DNA of 64,000 nt, from the NCBI RefSeq assembly GCF_000738435.1, contig NZ_CP003984.1:1178001-1242000 (forward strand). Reading direction: 5' to 3'. This DNA is from Planktomarina temperata RCA23 (lineage in GTDB: Bacteria > Pseudomonadota > Alphaproteobacteria > Rhodobacterales > Rhodobacteraceae). Of the stretch, positions 62,501-64,000 are shown in pieces. Position 1 is the first letter of the stretch. Each line of letters opens with the position of its first letter. Position numbers and translations under genes: made by a program. The notes beneath the pieces were generated by a model. That model did not search any database. It saw nothing but the letters and a program-made list of their open reading frames with translations, and was not told the DNA's origin.

Positions 62501-63970
62501 ATGTCAAAATCTGTCATCGTTGTTGGAACTGGAAATGCCGCCCTTTGTGCAGCGCTCGCCGCTTTGGAAGGCGGTGCTCGTGTTACGCTTCTGGAAAAGG
62601 CTGATAAATCCTTATCGGGTGGCAATACAAAATACACAGCAGGGGCGATGCGGTTTGCCTATGATGGCGCTGACGATCTATTGCCGCTGCTGCGCAACCC
62701 AGAGGATCCGCGGGTGAAGAGGGCAGATTTTGGCAGCTACACGACAGAAAAATTTGCCAATGACCTGCTGGGGTTTAATGATGGGCGGCCCTTGTCCGAA
62801 GAGCAGGAGGCACTGGTCCATCAGTCCGGGGCAACGCTGCGCTGGCTGGCCTCGCATGGTGTGAAATTTGAACCCATCTACAGCCGGCAGAGTTTTGAAA
62901 AAGATGGCCGTCATGTCTTTTGGGGCGGTTTAACCTTGGCGGCAGAAAATGAAGGTGTTGGCCTATTTGATATGGAATTGGCGGCAGTTGAGCGGCTCGG
63001 GGGAACGGTCCGTTACAACAGTGCGGTCACTGGTTTGGTCACTGACGCGGGGCGTGTCTGCGGTGTGCAGATTGGGCAAGAGCGGCTGCTTGCGGACGCT
63101 GTTATCCTGGCCTGTGGCGGCTTTGAGGCCAATGGCGCGCTGCGGGTCAAGCATATGGGAGAGAATTGGGAAGCGGCGAAGGTGCGCGGAACCCCGCATA
63201 ATACGGGTGATGGTCTTCTCATGGCGCTGGAACTTGGCGCGGCGGATTACGGGCTTTACTCTGGCTGCCACGCGACGCCGATGGATCTGCATATGGCCGA
63301 TTTTGGCAATCTTGAGTTGCCACCGGGTGAACGCAAGAACTATCGAAAGATTTCCTATTTCCTGGGGGTCATGCTCAATGCCCATGGCGCGCGCTTTGTG
63401 GATGAGGGCGCCAATTTTCGCAATTACACCTATGCGCAATATGGCGCGGCCATTCTAGAACAGCCCGGCCAATTTGCGTGGCAGGTCTTTGACAGCAAAA
63501 CCTATGACCTGCTCTACGATGAGTACCGTTTCAAAGATGCGCATTTTGTCAAAGCAGATCGGCTGGAGGATCTGATCGCGCAGATGAGCGGTGTGGATCA
63601 GGCGGCCGCAAGTGAAACCTTAGCGCGCTATAACGCGGCTGTAGATCAAACGACGGGTTTTGATCCCACAGTTTTGGATGGAAAGGCGACAGTCGGCCTG
63701 AACCCTCCAAAATCAAATTGGGCACAAACTCTCGATCAAGGCCCTTTCTACGCTTATCCGGTTACGGGAGGCATCACATTCACCTATGGCGGTTTAAAGG
63801 TGGATGCGGAGGGCAGGGTGCTGACAGGCGGCGGCGATCACATCAAAGGGTTATTTGCCTGCGGCGAAATTCTGGGCGGTGTTTTTTATGCCGGCTATCC
63901 CGGTGGTTCGGGTTTGACCTCCGGTGCTGTTTTTGGCCGCCGCGCTGGCCAAGGCGCCGCGGGATCCTAG
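62501..63970 (+). CDS. tcuA: FAD-dependent tricarballylate dehydrogenase/fumarate reductase-type flavoprotein
   Basis: A 489-residue flavoprotein of the fumarate reductase/succinate dehydrogenase class, closest in type to TcuA, which oxidises tricarballylate to cis-aconitate. The FAD site VIVVGTGNAALCAALAALEG, GGNTKYTAGAMRFAYDG, ILACGGFEAN, the substrate-side HNTGDGLLMALELGA and the C-terminal GLFACGEILGGVFYAGYPGG are visible. The start at 62501 has GGAAAG upstream. With the Tct transporter and a PrpF-like isomerase it supports use of a tricarballylate- or aconitate-like acid. TcuB/TcuC partners are not in the window. Confidence 0.78.
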   Translation: MSKSVIVVGTGNAALCAALAALEGGARVTLLEKADKSLSGGNTKYTAGAMRFAYDGADDLLPLLRNPEDPRVKRADFGSYTTEKFANDLLGFNDGRPLSEEQEALVHQSGATLRWLASHGVKFEPIYSRQSFEKDGRHVFWGGLTLAAENEGVGLFDMELAAVERLGGTVRYNSAVTGLVTDAGRVCGVQIGQERLLADAVILACGGFEANGALRVKHMGENWEAAKVRGTPHNTGDGLLMALELGAADYGLYSGCHATPMDLHMADFGNLELPPGERKNYRKISYFLGVMLNAHGARFVDEGANFRNYTYAQYGAAILEQPGQFAWQVFDSKTYDLLYDEYRFKDAHFVKADRLEDLIAQMSGVDQAAASETLARYNAAVDQTTGFDPTVLDGKATVGLNPPKSNWAQTLDQGPFYAYPVTGGITFTYGGLKVDAEGRVLTGGGDHIKGLFACGEILGGVFYAGYPGGSGLTSGAVFGRRAGQGAAGS

Positions 63971-64000
63971 AAAGAGTTTGCGGGCCTTGGGTCTCAGGCC

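Overview
The window looks like accessory DNA from a marine alphaproteobacterium, most probably a Rhodobacterales (Roseobacter-group) bacterium. The evidence is the combination of TRAP transporters (TAXI and DctP types), a form I aerobic CO dehydrogenase cluster, a TctDE/TctCBA tricarboxylate module, ectoine-type ABC genes and FCD-type GntR regulators, at moderate GC. No intact tRNA, rRNA or CRISPR was seen. The assignment comes from gene content only; species and replicon type cannot be told.

Region by region. (1) 1-480: the end of a DUF2924 gene and a decayed IS end. (2) 530-21900: a catabolic regulon. It holds a TAXI-TRAP transporter, two formylglycine-type sulfatases, an AtsA/RNase Z-like metallo-hydrolase, an alkylsulfatase-like metallo-hydrolase, a siderophore-interacting-type flavin reductase, a DctPQM TRAP transporter, two glutathione transferases, an EamA exporter, a double-OsmC protein, an SDR, an aldehyde dehydrogenase and a GntR/FCD regulator. 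Eight GGATCC-centred palindromes lie in its three promoter regions at spacings of about 61-62 or 73 bp, several directly behind a -35 hexamer. This is the strongest candidate for an undescribed system: uptake and desulfation of an organosulfate, followed by glutathione-dependent processing and oxidation. (3) 22350-27090: a tyrosine integrase and an AT-rich secreted or anchored protein (peptidoglycan-binding plus alginate-lyase-like), bracketed by about 47-bp inverted repeats, with a tRNA-Ser-3'-end-like motif at the right edge. (4) 27190-33490: a GntR regulator, a complete branched-chain-amino-acid-type ABC transporter and an Asp/Glu/hydantoin racemase. (5) 34980-36750: a cut ectoine-type ABC operon (ehuC fragment, ehuD, ehuA). 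(6) 38070-48100: a coxCMSLDEF-mocA-(small ORF)-coxGI operon for aerobic CO oxidation. (7) 49060-53030: a dienelactone-hydrolase-like protein, an aldo/keto reductase, an enolase-superfamily dehydratase and a D-lyxose isomerase. (8) 53230-64000: the tctDE two-component system, tctC, a fused tctA-tctB, a PrpF/4-oxalomesaconate-tautomerase-like protein, a 2-hydroxyacid dehydrogenase, an AbrB-type membrane protein, a GntR regulator and a tricarballylate-dehydrogenase-like flavoprotein.

Blocks 3 to 6 are separated by whole and partial copies of one IS6-family element (two complete 817-bp copies, two truncated genes, and at least seven end fragments). None of the complete copies has a visible target duplication, so the segment looks assembled by repeated IS-mediated recombination. 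The cox cassette has IS ends on both sides, and one IS end runs in frame into the coxC-like gene.

Start codons were moved from the longest ORF where a ribosome-binding site or coding overlap supports a different one; these cases are stated in the entries.
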